Shown: one piece after another, positions 18,446-27,768 of the stretch
How the letters are laid out: each line of letters opens with the position of its first letter
Position numbering within the stretch: the first letter of the stretch is position 1
Source of the DNA: CAYZGU01 sp964478165
GTDB taxonomy: Bacteria > Poribacteria > WGA-4E > JAJDTR01
Reading direction: 5' to 3'
Assembly (NCBI GenBank): GCA_964478165.1
Contig: CAYZGU010000027.1
Location: 62,001-126,000, forward strand
Length of the DNA stretch: 64,000 bases
Made by a program: the position numbers and the translations under genes
Notes under the pieces: generated by a model
What the model saw: the letters and a program-made list of their open reading frames with translations, nothing else
What the model was told of the DNA's origin: nothing
The model's database searches: none

Positions 18446-19423
18446 ATGAGTTATTTTCCCATCTCTCGACCGAGACGCCTGCGTGCAAAAGAGAGTCTGC
18501 GCCGGCTTGTTCGAGAAACGACACTCTCCGTTGGTGACTTAATCTGTCCCATGTTCGTTCTGCACGGGCGCGGCATTGCGAATGAGATCCCATCAATGCC
18601 TGGGTGCTACCAGTATTCGGTTGATTTGCTTGTTTCGGCGGCCAAAGAATTGCAAACGGTCGGTATTCCAGGCGTCATCTTGTTTGGTATACCGCAAACT
18701 AAGGACTCGCTTGCGTCAGAATCCTATTCTGAGGATGGAATCATTCAACAAGCCGTCCGGGCAATCAAGGATGCTGTGCCCAACTTGCTTGTATGTACCG
18801 ACGTGTGCCTTTGTGAGTATACGGATCATGGTCATTGTGGCGTCGTTCAGGATGGCGTGGTGCTGAACGATCCAACCCTGGAATTGCTGGCCAAAGAAAG
18901 TCTATCTCATGTACATGCAGGTGCAGATGTCATTGCGCCGTCTGACATGATGGACGGGCGTGTCAGCGCAATCAGGAGTGCGTTAGACGAAAACGCATAC
19001 GAGCACATTCCTATCATGTCGTATGCTGCAAAATATGCTTCTGCTTTTTACGGTCCCTTCCGGGAAGCGGCGGACTCTGCTCCGCAATTCGGCGATCGGC
19101 GCTCCTACCAGATGGATCCACCGAATGTGGAGGAATCGATGCGGGAGATTGCAGCCGATATTGCGGAGGGCGCAGACATTCTTATGGTCAAGCCAGCGCT
19201 CTCCTATCTAGACGTTATACATCGTGCAAAGAAGTCTTTCGAGGTGCCGGTTGCAGCATATAACGTCAGTGGCGAATATTCGATGATTAAGGCCGCTGCT
19301 CGCGAAGGTTGGATTGATGAAAAACGAATTGTACTTGAAATCCTTACAAGCATCAAGCGCGCCGGGGCGGACATTATTTTGACTTATTTCGCGAAAGAAG
19401 TTGCCGAGTGGCTCGAAGATTAG
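18446..19423 (+). CDS. hemB: Delta-aminolevulinic acid dehydratase (porphobilinogen synthase)
   Basis: HemB condenses two 5-aminolevulinate molecules to porphobilinogen, the second shared step of tetrapyrrole synthesis, in the cytoplasm. The 325-residue protein is full length. The cysteine-rich metal site CTDVCLCEYTDHGHCG is intact, indicating the zinc-dependent type. The two active-site lysines lie in SYAAKYASAFYGPFREA and MVKPALSYLD; the latter forms the Schiff base. The ATG at 18446 has AGAGG just upstream. It is the first intact gene of a run of eight tetrapyrrole-related genes on the same strand, 64 bases after the rex remnant. Confidence 0.97.
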   Translation: MSYFPISRPRRLRAKESLRRLVRETTLSVGDLICPMFVLHGRGIANEIPSMPGCYQYSVDLLVSAAKELQTVGIPGVILFGIPQTKDSLASESYSEDGIIQQAVRAIKDAVPNLLVCTDVCLCEYTDHGHCGVVQDGVVLNDPTLELLAKESLSHVHAGADVIAPSDMMDGRVSAIRSALDENAYEHIPIMSYAAKYASAFYGPFREAADSAPQFGDRRSYQMDPPNVEESMREIAADIAEGADILMVKPALSYLDVIHRAKKSFEVPVAAYNVSGEYSMIKAAAREGWIDEKRIVLEILTSIKRAGADIILTYFAKEVAEWLED

Positions 19424-19477
19424 CCAATTGTTTAGTAGATAAATCTCCAATTTGCATGGTTTGAAGGGAAGGATACT

Positions 19478-20761
19478 TTGAATAACGCCAAATCTCTAGA
19501 AGCGTGGAGTAGAGCCCAGCGGTCCATTCCTGGTGGTGTTAATAGTCCGGTCCGAAATTTTAGCAAAGTTGGTGGAAGCCCCCGGTTCATTCAACGGGGG
19601 CAAGGGTCGAAAATATACGACATAGACGGAAATGAGTACATCGACTATGTTGCGTCATGGGGGCCGCTGATTTTGGGACATGCCCATCCACTCGTTTTAG
19701 AAGCCGTGGGCTCGACGATGCTAGATGGCACTAGTTTTGGCGCGCCAACAGCCCAAGAGACTGAGTTAGCAGAGATTCTCATTAATGCCGTCCCTTCTAT
19801 TGAGAAGGTACGAGTCGTCAGCTCTGGTACAGAGGCTACTATGAGCGCAATTCGCTTGGCGCGAGGGTACACAGGACGGGATAAAGTGATTAAGATTGAG
19901 GGATGTTATCACGGACATGTTGATTCACTGCTTGCGGAAGCCGGGTCTGGCGTTGCGACCTTTGGGCTTCCAGAGTGCAAAGGAATTCCAACTGACTTCA
20001 CACGTCATACGCTTGTGGTTCCGTTTAATGATGCCGGTGCTGTACGTCGGGCAATTGGGGCGAATAGAGAGCAGATTGCCTGCTTGATTCTGGAACCGAT
20101 AATGGGCAACATGGGTATCATTCCGCCGCGAGATGGATATTTGAACGAACTCCGCGAAATTACGTTAGAACATGGCATCATTCTCATCTTCGACGAAGTC
20201 ATAACTGGATTCCGGGTAGGCTATGGTGGCGCGCAATCACTATATAATGTTACCCCTGATATGACCTGTCTGGGCAAGATTATCGGCGGTGGAATGCCCG
20301 TTGGTGCATATGGTGGTAGAACAGAGATTATGCAACACATCGCGCCAGAAGGTGAGGTCTACCAAGCTGGCACGCTATCTGGAAATCCATTGGCAGTGTC
20401 CGCTGGCATTACTACTCTGAAAGCTCTCGCGGAACCTGGATTATACGAACGGTTAGAAACCCGAGCTGATGCGCTTGCCAGAGGGCTTAAAGATGCAACA
20501 GAACGGAACGGAATCCATGCGTACCACAGTCGCGTCGGCTCGATGTTGATGTTATTCTTCACGGATGCAGAAGTCGTGGACGCTACGAGCGCCAAGGCTT
20601 CGGATGCCAAACGCTATAGTCAGTATTTTGGTGGATTGCTCGAAAGGCACGTATACGTGGCCCCATCCCAATTTGAAGCGGGTTTTGTGTCAACTGCCCA
20701 TTCTGATGCTGATGTCGAGGCAACAGTTCGTGCTACCAATGCGGTGTTGTCTGAATTATGA
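19478..20761 (+). CDS. hemL: Glutamate-1-semialdehyde 2,1-aminomutase
   Basis: HemL converts glutamate-1-semialdehyde to 5-aminolevulinate with pyridoxal phosphate, completing the C5 route begun by HemA. The protein has 427 residues. Family features are present: SIPGGVNSPVRNF at the start, SSGTEATMSAIRLARGYTGR, IFDEVITGFRVGYGGAQ, and the PLP lysine in CLGKIIGGGMPVGAYGG. The start is TTG with a strong AAGGGAAGGA ribosome binding site. It lies 54 bases behind hemB, and hemA is encoded further along the same cluster, so the pathway is co-ordinated. Confidence 0.97.
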   Translation: MNNAKSLEAWSRAQRSIPGGVNSPVRNFSKVGGSPRFIQRGQGSKIYDIDGNEYIDYVASWGPLILGHAHPLVLEAVGSTMLDGTSFGAPTAQETELAEILINAVPSIEKVRVVSSGTEATMSAIRLARGYTGRDKVIKIEGCYHGHVDSLLAEAGSGVATFGLPECKGIPTDFTRHTLVVPFNDAGAVRRAIGANREQIACLILEPIMGNMGIIPPRDGYLNELREITLEHGIILIFDEVITGFRVGYGGAQSLYNVTPDMTCLGKIIGGGMPVGAYGGRTEIMQHIAPEGEVYQAGTLSGNPLAVSAGITTLKALAEPGLYERLETRADALARGLKDATERNGIHAYHSRVGSMLMLFFTDAEVVDATSAKASDAKRYSQYFGGLLERHVYVAPSQFEAGFVSTAHSDADVEATVRATNAVLSEL

Positions 20762-20856
20762 TAACGAAAATTAGCAATCTAGAGACACCTGGTTTTTGTG
20801 TCACGCAAGGAAGATTTATCACCTCAGTTACAACAGGATGGTAATCAATATCCGCC

Positions 20857-21834
20857 ATGAGCTTTAAACAGATTCGCGAATTCATTGCCGACGATCTCGC
20901 TGCTGTCGAGAAAAACTTATGTGAACGAACAACAAGCGAGTATGATTTTGTTGATGGGGCTGTTCGGCATGTTGTAGAAGGCGGGGGCAAGCGTTTGCGC
21001 CCAATTCTACTTCTTCTCTCTGCCAAAGCATGTGGTTATGAAGGCGAAGATGCGCGTACGCTCGGTACGGTTGTTGAATTGATTCATGTGGCCTCCCTAG
21101 TACATGATGATGTGCTTGATGAGGCCCCGGTTCGTCGGGGACGAGAAACGCTCCATTCGAAATGGGGTAACAAGGTTGCGGTTCTAGTTGGCGATTACCT
21201 TCATGCTCTCGTGCTTTCTATGCTTATCGATCGACACGCTGACGATCCCGCCATGGACATCTTATCTGATGCAACACAAGCGATGTGCGAAGGAGAAGTT
21301 GTTCACGCATACAAGACCGGAGATTTCGACATTTCGGTGGACGACTATTTGAAAATTATAGATCTGAAGACCGGAAAGTTGATTACGGCGTCATGTATGA
21401 TGGGGGCAATACTTGGAAGTAAGGATAAAAACATTATTCAAGCTTTGACGGTCTATGGTCAAGCCGTCGGCGTCGCGTTCCAGATTATCGATGACCTACT
21501 CGACTTTATAGCCGATGGGGACAAGTTGGGCAAAGAGCCCTTCTCTGACCTTCGCGAGGGAAAATTGACGTTTCCAACGATCCACATTCGAGAAGTGTGT
21601 ACAAATGAAGAAAGTGCTCGATTAAAGAAGGCATTTAACTCCGAGCACGAGGATCCCGTATCAATTGAATGGATTGAGGTCCTAATTCGACGCTATCAGA
21701 TTCCTGAGTTCTGCCGTACCGTTGCACAAGAATATGCCAATCGCGCGAAATTGGCTTTGCGGATATTACCTGATACTTCCGCAAGGCGCGCTCTAGAACA
21801 ACTTGCAGACTATGGAGTCTCAAGGGATTGGTGA
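20857..21834 (+). CDS. Polyprenyl diphosphate synthase
   Basis: A trans-prenyltransferase of 325 residues that extends an allylic diphosphate with isopentenyl diphosphate. The first aspartate-rich motif is VHDDVLDEAPVRRG and the second FQIIDDLLDFIAD; GGGKRLRPILLLLSAKA holds the substrate-binding Lys and Arg. The small residues before the first motif fit a long-chain (C35-C50) product, as in IspB or heptaprenyl synthases that make quinone side chains. Its place between hemL and siroheme-type genes links quinone tail synthesis with heme supply for respiration. The exact chain length cannot be deduced. Confidence 0.93.
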   Translation: MSFKQIREFIADDLAAVEKNLCERTTSEYDFVDGAVRHVVEGGGKRLRPILLLLSAKACGYEGEDARTLGTVVELIHVASLVHDDVLDEAPVRRGRETLHSKWGNKVAVLVGDYLHALVLSMLIDRHADDPAMDILSDATQAMCEGEVVHAYKTGDFDISVDDYLKIIDLKTGKLITASCMMGAILGSKDKNIIQALTVYGQAVGVAFQIIDDLLDFIADGDKLGKEPFSDLREGKLTFPTIHIREVCTNEESARLKKAFNSEHEDPVSIEWIEVLIRRYQIPEFCRTVAQEYANRAKLALRILPDTSARRALEQLADYGVSRDW

Positions 21835-21883
21835 ACTACTAAAGTGTGAATTACAATCTACTTGACATCTCACGTTTTACGCC

Positions 21884-23080
21884 ATGTTTTATCCCGCCCA
21901 TTTAAACCTTCAAGATCGAAATTGCCTCGTGGTTGGGGGCGGTGTGGTTGCCGAACGCAAAGCTGTATCTCTGCTACTTAGTGGTGGGATTGTTACAACG
22001 ATAAGTCCTGAGGTGACAGAATTGCTTGCCTATCTAGCCGAGACAGGTCAGATTTCTTGGTACAAGCGCCAGTTTAGGGCAGGTGATACCATTGGGATGT
22101 TCCTCGTGTTTGGGGCAACAGATTTCTCCGAGATTAATTCGGTTGTATTCAAAGATGCTTATGAAACGAACGGAATTTCCCTTGTTAATATTGTTGATGT
22201 AATACCCGAATGTACATTTGCATCGGCTTCTGTAATCGCTCCTGAGGGCATGAGTGTGAGCATCTCAACAAGCGGTAAAAGTCCTGCAATGACGCGGCGG
22301 ATTAGAGAATATCTCGAAAGGAAGTTGGGAGCTATATCCCTTTATTCAGTGGGACATCACGATGGACAACCCGTCCCCGTGGAAAGTCGCCAACTTCCGT
22401 ATCCGGTTAGTCTACCATTAGAGAAACGTACATGTGTCGTGATTCTCCCGGTTCAGAAGATGAGTTCGCAGATGAAACGCCGAGTCATACTTCTGGAGGA
22501 GTGTGGTGCTTCTGTTCTTTATATGGCTTCAACCCATCTGGATTTACAGATGCTATCGAATGCGTTCCTAGTCTTTATCGATTTCGATTCTTTTGACGAC
22601 ATTTATATAGAACAGTATCTTCAGCTTGTCGAAGACCTCGGCGCATTAAAGTCAGGAGCATTTGTAACGCCACAAGTCGTAATGGATGGCGATCTGATAA
22701 TCAGCGTATCGAGCCAGAATAATGAAGTGACCGATACCGGTGGGTTCGAACAGATGCAAGGAGAAATTGCACAGCAATTCGAAAACAGGGGATATGGAAG
22801 ATTTGTTGATTTTCTCGGATCCCTGCGACCACATGTGCTTGAGGCGATTTCTACACAGCGCGAGCGACAAAATTTCTTTGAAACCTTTATAGACCAAGTT
22901 CCCTGTCTTCACGCGGACACGAGACTTGATGAAGAAGCAAAGTGTTGTTTGGGATTGGGAAAACCCGATTGCTCTAATTCCTGTGTATTCAACTTAGTTC
23001 GCCAGGGAGAGATTGAATCGGTTCGTCAATATGCACTGGCAAAGATAAAGAAAAAAGCATGCTCTGCCTTGGCCACGTGA
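21884..23080 (+). CDS. Duplicated siroheme-synthase N-terminal-like (precorrin-2 dehydrogenase) protein
   Basis: A 398-residue protein, about twice the usual length for this family. Residues 1-155 are a standard precorrin-2 dehydrogenase/sirohydrochlorin ferrochelatase domain (CysG-N/SirC/Met8). It has the NAD-binding GGGVVAERKAVSLL, then ATDFSEINSVVFKDAYETNG, LVNIVDVIPECTFASASVIA and SISTSGKSPAMTRRIREYLE. Residues about 175-350 look like a second, degenerate copy. That copy has PYPVSLPLEKRTCVVILPV at the place of the first strand but no glycine-rich loop. A later TPQVVMDGDLIISVSS lines up with 'SASVIAPEGMSVSIS'. The C-terminus is cysteine-rich (CCLGLGKPDCSNSC) and may hold a metal. The enzyme would oxidise precorrin-2 to sirohydrochlorin and possibly insert iron. 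Confidence 0.85.
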   Translation: MFYPAHLNLQDRNCLVVGGGVVAERKAVSLLLSGGIVTTISPEVTELLAYLAETGQISWYKRQFRAGDTIGMFLVFGATDFSEINSVVFKDAYETNGISLVNIVDVIPECTFASASVIAPEGMSVSISTSGKSPAMTRRIREYLERKLGAISLYSVGHHDGQPVPVESRQLPYPVSLPLEKRTCVVILPVQKMSSQMKRRVILLEECGASVLYMASTHLDLQMLSNAFLVFIDFDSFDDIYIEQYLQLVEDLGALKSGAFVTPQVVMDGDLIISVSSQNNEVTDTGGFEQMQGEIAQQFENRGYGRFVDFLGSLRPHVLEAISTQRERQNFFETFIDQVPCLHADTRLDEEAKCCLGLGKPDCSNSCVFNLVRQGEIESVRQYALAKIKKKACSALAT

Positions 23081-23146
23081 GGCGGACAATCTGCGGACAT
23101 ATTGCAGAAATCGTCACACGCACCACTTGTTCGATATTATTAAGCG

Positions 23147-23959
23147 ATGGGCTCTCTATTTCTGTTAACATTTTTGATATATTTAGCTGCTAGTGTTCTC
23201 CATGGCCTGTTTCTCAGTACGGGAAATCGTAGGATTGCGCAGGGCGCTTTTTGGACGACCACTGCCGGATTTGGTCTTCACTCAATCATAATTGTCACAC
23301 GCTGGATTGGCCAAGGGCACTTTCCAATGGCAATTTGGCCTGATTCAGCTTCCTTTTTCGCATGGGCAATAATTCTGATTTATCTCGGTATTGCCCAATT
23401 GACGCGCCTTCGGACCTTGGGAATTTTCGTGGTTCCAGCTGCGTTAATGGCTATTCTGCTTGCATATGCGCTGCCAAGAGACGACGTCAGCCTTCCGTCT
23501 TATCTGCAAAACCCCTGGCTACTAGCGCACACAACGCTTATCTTTCTTTCCTATGCATCGTTTATAGCCGCCTTTGGGTTTGGTTTGATGTATCTTATTG
23601 AGGAGAAAAAAATTCGTCGGAAAACGTATACACTTATTCATAACCTTCTTCCATCGCTCGGATCGTCCGACGAGATTGGGCATCGATGTGTTCTTGTTGG
23701 GGTTGTCCTATTAACACTAGGCATAGTTGTCGGCGCAGTTTGGACGCAATATATTCAAGAGGTTACGTGGAGTTGGTTTGACCCCAAAATTGTATTCACA
23801 CTCGCAACATGGATGATATATGTCATACAGATTTCCATTCGTCACATGTTCGGTTGGCGTGGTCGCAAAGCTGCCTATTCTTCCATTATCGGATTTGGCG
23901 GAATTCTGAGCACTTATGTCGGTGTGAATCTCTTTCTCCCAAGCATGCACGCGTTCTAA
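23147..23959 (+). CDS. CcsA/HemX-like cytochrome c assembly membrane protein
   Basis: A polytopic membrane protein of 270 residues with about eight hydrophobic segments. It belongs to the CcsA/CcmC/HemX family, which handles heme at the membrane during cytochrome c maturation. HemX members are commonly encoded beside hemA, as here. The tryptophan-rich region is partly conserved: GAVWTQYIQEVTWSWFDPK stands where the family has 'GAIWA...WGSYWSWDPKE'. Histidines in SLPSYLQNPWLLAHTTLIF and SIRHMFGWRGRKAAY fit the conserved axial ligands. The modified WxWDP segment favours HemX (affecting HemA level) over CcsA, but this is not certain. Confidence 0.85.
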   Translation: MGSLFLLTFLIYLAASVLHGLFLSTGNRRIAQGAFWTTTAGFGLHSIIIVTRWIGQGHFPMAIWPDSASFFAWAIILIYLGIAQLTRLRTLGIFVVPAALMAILLAYALPRDDVSLPSYLQNPWLLAHTTLIFLSYASFIAAFGFGLMYLIEEKKIRRKTYTLIHNLLPSLGSSDEIGHRCVLVGVVLLTLGIVVGAVWTQYIQEVTWSWFDPKIVFTLATWMIYVIQISIRHMFGWRGRKAAYSSIIGFGGILSTYVGVNLFLPSMHAF

Positions 23960-23982
23960 CCAATCTTAGAACGTTAACTCAA

Positions 23983-25266
23983 ATGAATGACATTGTTGCT
24001 ATCGGAACTAGTCACCACAGTGCTCCCCTTGATTTCAGGGAGAAGCTCGCATTCTCCGAGAAGCAGATTTTGCAATCGCTCCCGGTTTTGAGAGAACATC
24101 ATGGATTGCGTGAAACTGTAATTCTTTCGACATGTAATCGCGTTGAAATTTACGGAGCAACAGACGCTAATGATGGCCGTGTAACACTTTGTGATTTCCT
24201 TACAGAATACTGTCAGATCGATTCAGAGGCACTTGAAAAATTTACGTACGCTTTCTATGACTTGGATGCCGTTCGTCATCTTTTTCGTGTTTCCGCAAGT
24301 CTTGACTCAATGGTTGTTGGCGAGTCCCAGATTCTAGGGCAGGTGAAAGAGGCGTACGACACATCCCTAGCCGCTGGAGGTAGCGGACCGGTTCTAAATC
24401 GCCTCTTTCCGAAGGCAATTAGCGTGGGAAAGCGCGTTCGCACCGAAACCAATATTGCCTCTGGCGCGGTGTCAATCAGTTATGCTGCGGTTGAATTGGC
24501 GAAAAAGATCTTCCAGACACTTGAGAACAAAACGGTTGCTATCATTGGTGCCGGGGAAATGAGCGAGTTGACAGCACAGTGTTTGGTAGAAAACGGTGCT
24601 TCCAGAGTCATCGTTTCGAATAGGACCTATGAACGTGCTGTGCGAGTCGCTGAAAAATTCAATGCTGTTCCAGTGGCCTATGATGCAAATTTGCACTTCC
24701 TCGTTGATGCAGATATCGTAATTAGTTCGACGAATGCGTCGGAGTACCTCATTAAGCATCGACCGGTCACCGAGATTATGAAGAAGCGGAAGCATCGCTA
24801 CATGTTTCTTATTGATATCGCTGTTCCGCGCGACATCGATCCCAACGTGGGAAATGTGGAAAATGCTTTCCTCTATAATATTGACGATCTTGAGTCAGTG
24901 GTAGCTTCGAATCTTAAGGAACGGGATCGGGAGGCGGAAGTCGCGGGGAGTATAGTCGATGAACAGGCGATTCGGTTTCATTCGGGACTGCAGCAGTTCG
25001 AAGTATCGCCGACTATCAAGGCGCTGAACAAGCAGTTTCAGGATGTTGCAGAAAGAGAACTACAGGCTTGTTTTAACAAAGCAGGATTGTCGTTCGAACA
25101 GCAAACCTGTGTGCAATCTATGGCACACGCCATTATCAAGAAGCTGCTCTATCAGCCAACAAAGAACTTACGTCAATCAATCAACGATCTTGATGGAAAT
25201 CATGTCCAATATGTTCACGCATTGCAGAAGTTGTTCGCATTATGTAGTGCCGATGACAAGGACTAG
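23983..25266 (+). CDS. hemA: Glutamyl-tRNA reductase
   Basis: HemA reduces glutamyl-tRNA to glutamate-1-semialdehyde with NADPH; it is the committed, usually regulated step. The start is the ATG at 23983, giving MNDIVAIGTSHHSAPLDFREKLAF; the frame stays open further upstream but overlaps the preceding gene. Family features are the catalytic cysteine in STCNRVEIYGA, VGESQILGQVKEAYD, and the NADPH-binding VAIIGAGEMSELTAQCL. The dimerisation helix ends the 427-residue protein. It starts 24 bases behind the CcsA/HemX-like gene and is followed by hemC. Confidence 0.97.
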   Translation: MNDIVAIGTSHHSAPLDFREKLAFSEKQILQSLPVLREHHGLRETVILSTCNRVEIYGATDANDGRVTLCDFLTEYCQIDSEALEKFTYAFYDLDAVRHLFRVSASLDSMVVGESQILGQVKEAYDTSLAAGGSGPVLNRLFPKAISVGKRVRTETNIASGAVSISYAAVELAKKIFQTLENKTVAIIGAGEMSELTAQCLVENGASRVIVSNRTYERAVRVAEKFNAVPVAYDANLHFLVDADIVISSTNASEYLIKHRPVTEIMKKRKHRYMFLIDIAVPRDIDPNVGNVENAFLYNIDDLESVVASNLKERDREAEVAGSIVDEQAIRFHSGLQQFEVSPTIKALNKQFQDVAERELQACFNKAGLSFEQQTCVQSMAHAIIKKLLYQPTKNLRQSINDLDGNHVQYVHALQKLFALCSADDKD

Positions 25267-25309
25267 AATAATGTTGTAAAACGTGTCTCTGAAGCCACTA
25301 GCACATGCG

Positions 25310-26230
25310 ATGAAACGAACCGTTACAATCGGAACACGCGGTAGTCAGCTTGCCCTCTGGCAGGCAGAAGATGTAAAAGCTCGCCTCAACGCGCATTCTC
25401 CTAATCTCAAAATCCAGCTGGAGATTATTAGAACAGCGGGCGATGGAATTCGAAATGTACCCCGTATTGCGCTTGGTAAGGGCGTTTTCACCAGAGAGAT
25501 CGAACTTGCGCTACTAGAGGGAGCGATAGATCTTGCGGTTCACAGTATCAAGGACCTCCCAACGGACCTGCCGGATGGGCTTTGCATTGCCGCTATTCCT
25601 ACCCGCGAAGACCCGCGCGATGTTCTAGTCTCAGAGTTGGACCAAACGCTTGAAATGTTACCCGTGGGTGCAAGAATTGGGACGGCCAGTCCCCGTCGTC
25701 GCTCGCAACTCCTATATCTTCGCCCAGATCTGCAAGTTGTCGAGGTGCGTGGAAATTTGGACACACGTCTCCGTAAACTTCACCAGGAAGGCCTCGATGG
25801 TGTTCTACTCGCTGCCGCCGGCATTAAGCGTTTGATTGGGGAAGACATCATCAGCGCGTATTTTGATGTAGATCGGATGGTTCCCGCGGCCGGACAAGGT
25901 GCGTTGGGCATTGAGACGCGTGAGGACGATGATGAGATTAAACAGTTGTTGCATGCTGTCAACGACCACGATAGCGAACTCGAGGTCGTGGCGGAAAGAT
26001 CGGTTCTTCGGAGATTGGGAGGGGGCTGCCAAGTTCCCATTGGGGTGAATGCAAAATTATCGGATAATCGACTCTCAATGATTGCAGTGGTTTGCAGTCC
26101 TGATGGGAGGCGTCGTGTTTGCGCAAAGCAATCGGACAAGTGTGCGAATATAATTGGTTTGGGAGAATCATTAGTTCAGTCGCTGAGAATGCAAGGTGCT
26201 GGTGATATTCTGGATGTGGGGTGTGGATGA
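25310..26230 (+). CDS. hemC: Porphobilinogen deaminase (hydroxymethylbilane synthase)
   Basis: HemC links four porphobilinogens into hydroxymethylbilane. The ATG at 25310 gives the canonical MKRTVTIGTRGSQLALWQAE; a GTG nine codons upstream (25283) is an alternative, neither with a good ribosome binding site. The dipyrromethane cofactor cysteine lies in RRLGGGCQVPIGV. Further motifs are HSIKDLPTDLPDGL, GTASPRRRSQLLYLRP and AAAGIKRL. The protein has 306 residues, the normal length. Its stop codon overlaps the next start in an ATGA arrangement. Confidence 0.96.
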   Translation: MKRTVTIGTRGSQLALWQAEDVKARLNAHSPNLKIQLEIIRTAGDGIRNVPRIALGKGVFTREIELALLEGAIDLAVHSIKDLPTDLPDGLCIAAIPTREDPRDVLVSELDQTLEMLPVGARIGTASPRRRSQLLYLRPDLQVVEVRGNLDTRLRKLHQEGLDGVLLAAAGIKRLIGEDIISAYFDVDRMVPAAGQGALGIETREDDDEIKQLLHAVNDHDSELEVVAERSVLRRLGGGCQVPIGVNAKLSDNRLSMIAVVCSPDGRRRVCAKQSDKCANIIGLGESLVQSLRMQGAGDILDVGCG

Positions 26231-27768
26231 TAAGCATTAGCGACCAACGCAAAAACGGTAAAGTCTTTCTCGTGGGAGCAGGGCCGGGAGATAGAAAATT
26301 GATTACATTGAGAGGACGCGAGTGCCTTGAGAGTGCAGACGTCGTTATCTATGATCTACTCGCTAATACTGAGCTACTCGATCATTGTCCTCCGCATGCG
26401 GAAAAAATATTCGGTGGAAAAAAAGCTGGCGAGCAAACGAAGCGACAGATTGAAATAGATCGTCTGCTTGTTCAACATGCGAAAGCAGGAAAGACGGTTG
26501 TGCGGCTTAAGGGTGGAGATCCCTTTGTATTTGGGCGTGGGGGGGAGGAGGCTTTGACGCTCGTGGACGCGGGCGTGGACTTTGAAGTCGTGCCCGGTAT
26601 AACTTCGGCTATCGCAGCTCCTGCGTATGCGGGAATTCCTGTAACCCATCGCGGGTACGCTTCTTCAGTTGCCTTTGTCACGGGACATACGGGCGCGTTA
26701 GAAGCTGACTCAGAGATTCGCTGGGAGCAATTGGCGACAGCTGTCGATACGCTTGTTATCTACATGGGTGTAGGGCATCTGCGCGAAATTGGCAAACGAT
26801 TGATTGCATGCGGACGTAAACCCGAAACGCCTGTTGCTTTGGTGCATTGGGGAACGTTGCCTCAACAGATTGTGCTCCAGGGAACACTCGCCGACATTGC
26901 GGAGAGGGCACATGCAACCAAATTGAAAAATCCCGCCGTGATCGTAATTGGGAACGTGACCCTCCTCCGTGAACGAATCCAATGGTACGATAAGAGACCA
27001 CTATTCGGTCGTCGAATCATGGTGACTCGTGCGAGGGAACAAGCGAGTGAGTTCTCGACGTGTCTGGAGTCGTATGGTGCTAATGTTGTAGAATTCCCCA
27101 CCATTGCCATTGAACCGATTCAAGATAATCCTTTGCTGTGGCAAGCTATTAATGATTTGGGAGACTACAACTGGGTTATCTTCACAAGCGCAAATTCTGT
27201 CCAAATTTTCTTCTCGAAGTTGCAAGAAAGTGGCAAAGACGTCCGATCTTTTGCAGCGGCTCAAATCTGCGCGATCGGCCCAAAGACCGTTGAGGCACTA
27301 TCCGGAATCGGAATCCGCGCGGATTTTGTGCCGTCCCAATCACTCGCATCGATAATCGCTACGGAAATCGCGGAGCTGTCGAGGAAACGAATTCTGATAC
27401 CCCATGCTAAGATTGCGACCGATGAACTACCTGAAGCGTTGCGTAAAAATGGTGCGCTCGTTGACGCGATTGCAATTTATGACACACTCAAAACAGTTTG
27501 TGATCGCCGTTATGACATCGAGCGAGAAATGCTAGGCGGAGACATTGACATGGTTACGTTTACGAGTTCTTCAACAGTCAAGAATTTCGTCGAAATGTTT
27601 ACGCCATCGACTCTCCGGGGTTTGACAGAAAAACTTCGCATTGCGGTCATTGGCCCATCGACGGCGGAAACTGCGAGAGAGCACGCACTATCGGTAGACG
27701 TGATGCCCAAGATGGCATCAGTAGAAGCTCTTACCGAGGAAATTGTTCGATACTATAAAGGTGATTAA
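26227..27768 (+). CDS. cobA-hemD: Uroporphyrinogen-III methyltransferase / synthase fusion (CobA-HemD)
   Basis: A two-domain protein of 513 residues. The N-terminal 250 residues are SAM-dependent uroporphyrinogen-III C-methyltransferase: VFLVGAGPGDRKLITLRG, the glycine-rich RLKGGDPFVFGRGGEE, and IPVTHRGYASSVAFVTGH. The C-terminal 255 residues are uroporphyrinogen-III synthase: GRRIMVTRAREQASEFSTCL, WVIFTSANSVQIFF, ICAIGPKTVEAL and FTSSSTVKNFVEMF. The fusion closes the ring and methylates it to precorrin-2, the substrate of the neighbouring precorrin-2 dehydrogenase-like protein. The ATG at 26227 overlaps the hemC stop as ATGA, showing translational coupling. A GTG two codons upstream is less likely. 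Confidence 0.95.
   Translation: MISISDQRKNGKVFLVGAGPGDRKLITLRGRECLESADVVIYDLLANTELLDHCPPHAEKIFGGKKAGEQTKRQIEIDRLLVQHAKAGKTVVRLKGGDPFVFGRGGEEALTLVDAGVDFEVVPGITSAIAAPAYAGIPVTHRGYASSVAFVTGHTGALEADSEIRWEQLATAVDTLVIYMGVGHLREIGKRLIACGRKPETPVALVHWGTLPQQIVLQGTLADIAERAHATKLKNPAVIVIGNVTLLRERIQWYDKRPLFGRRIMVTRAREQASEFSTCLESYGANVVEFPTIAIEPIQDNPLLWQAINDLGDYNWVIFTSANSVQIFFSKLQESGKDVRSFAAAQICAIGPKTVEALSGIGIRADFVPSQSLASIIATEIAELSRKRILIPHAKIATDELPEALRKNGALVDAIAIYDTLKTVCDRRYDIEREMLGGDIDMVTFTSSSTVKNFVEMFTPSTLRGLTEKLRIAVIGPSTAETAREHALSVDVMPKMASVEALTEEIVRYYKGD

Noticed and set aside
21863..21868. TTGACA before the duplicated siroheme-type gene, considered as an internal promoter
   Set aside because: No -10 box at a suitable distance before the start codon.
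23809..23982. Upstream extension of hemA overlapping the CcsA/HemX-like gene
   Set aside because: The added residues are out-of-frame shadow of the preceding gene; the ATG at 23983 gives the conserved N-terminus.
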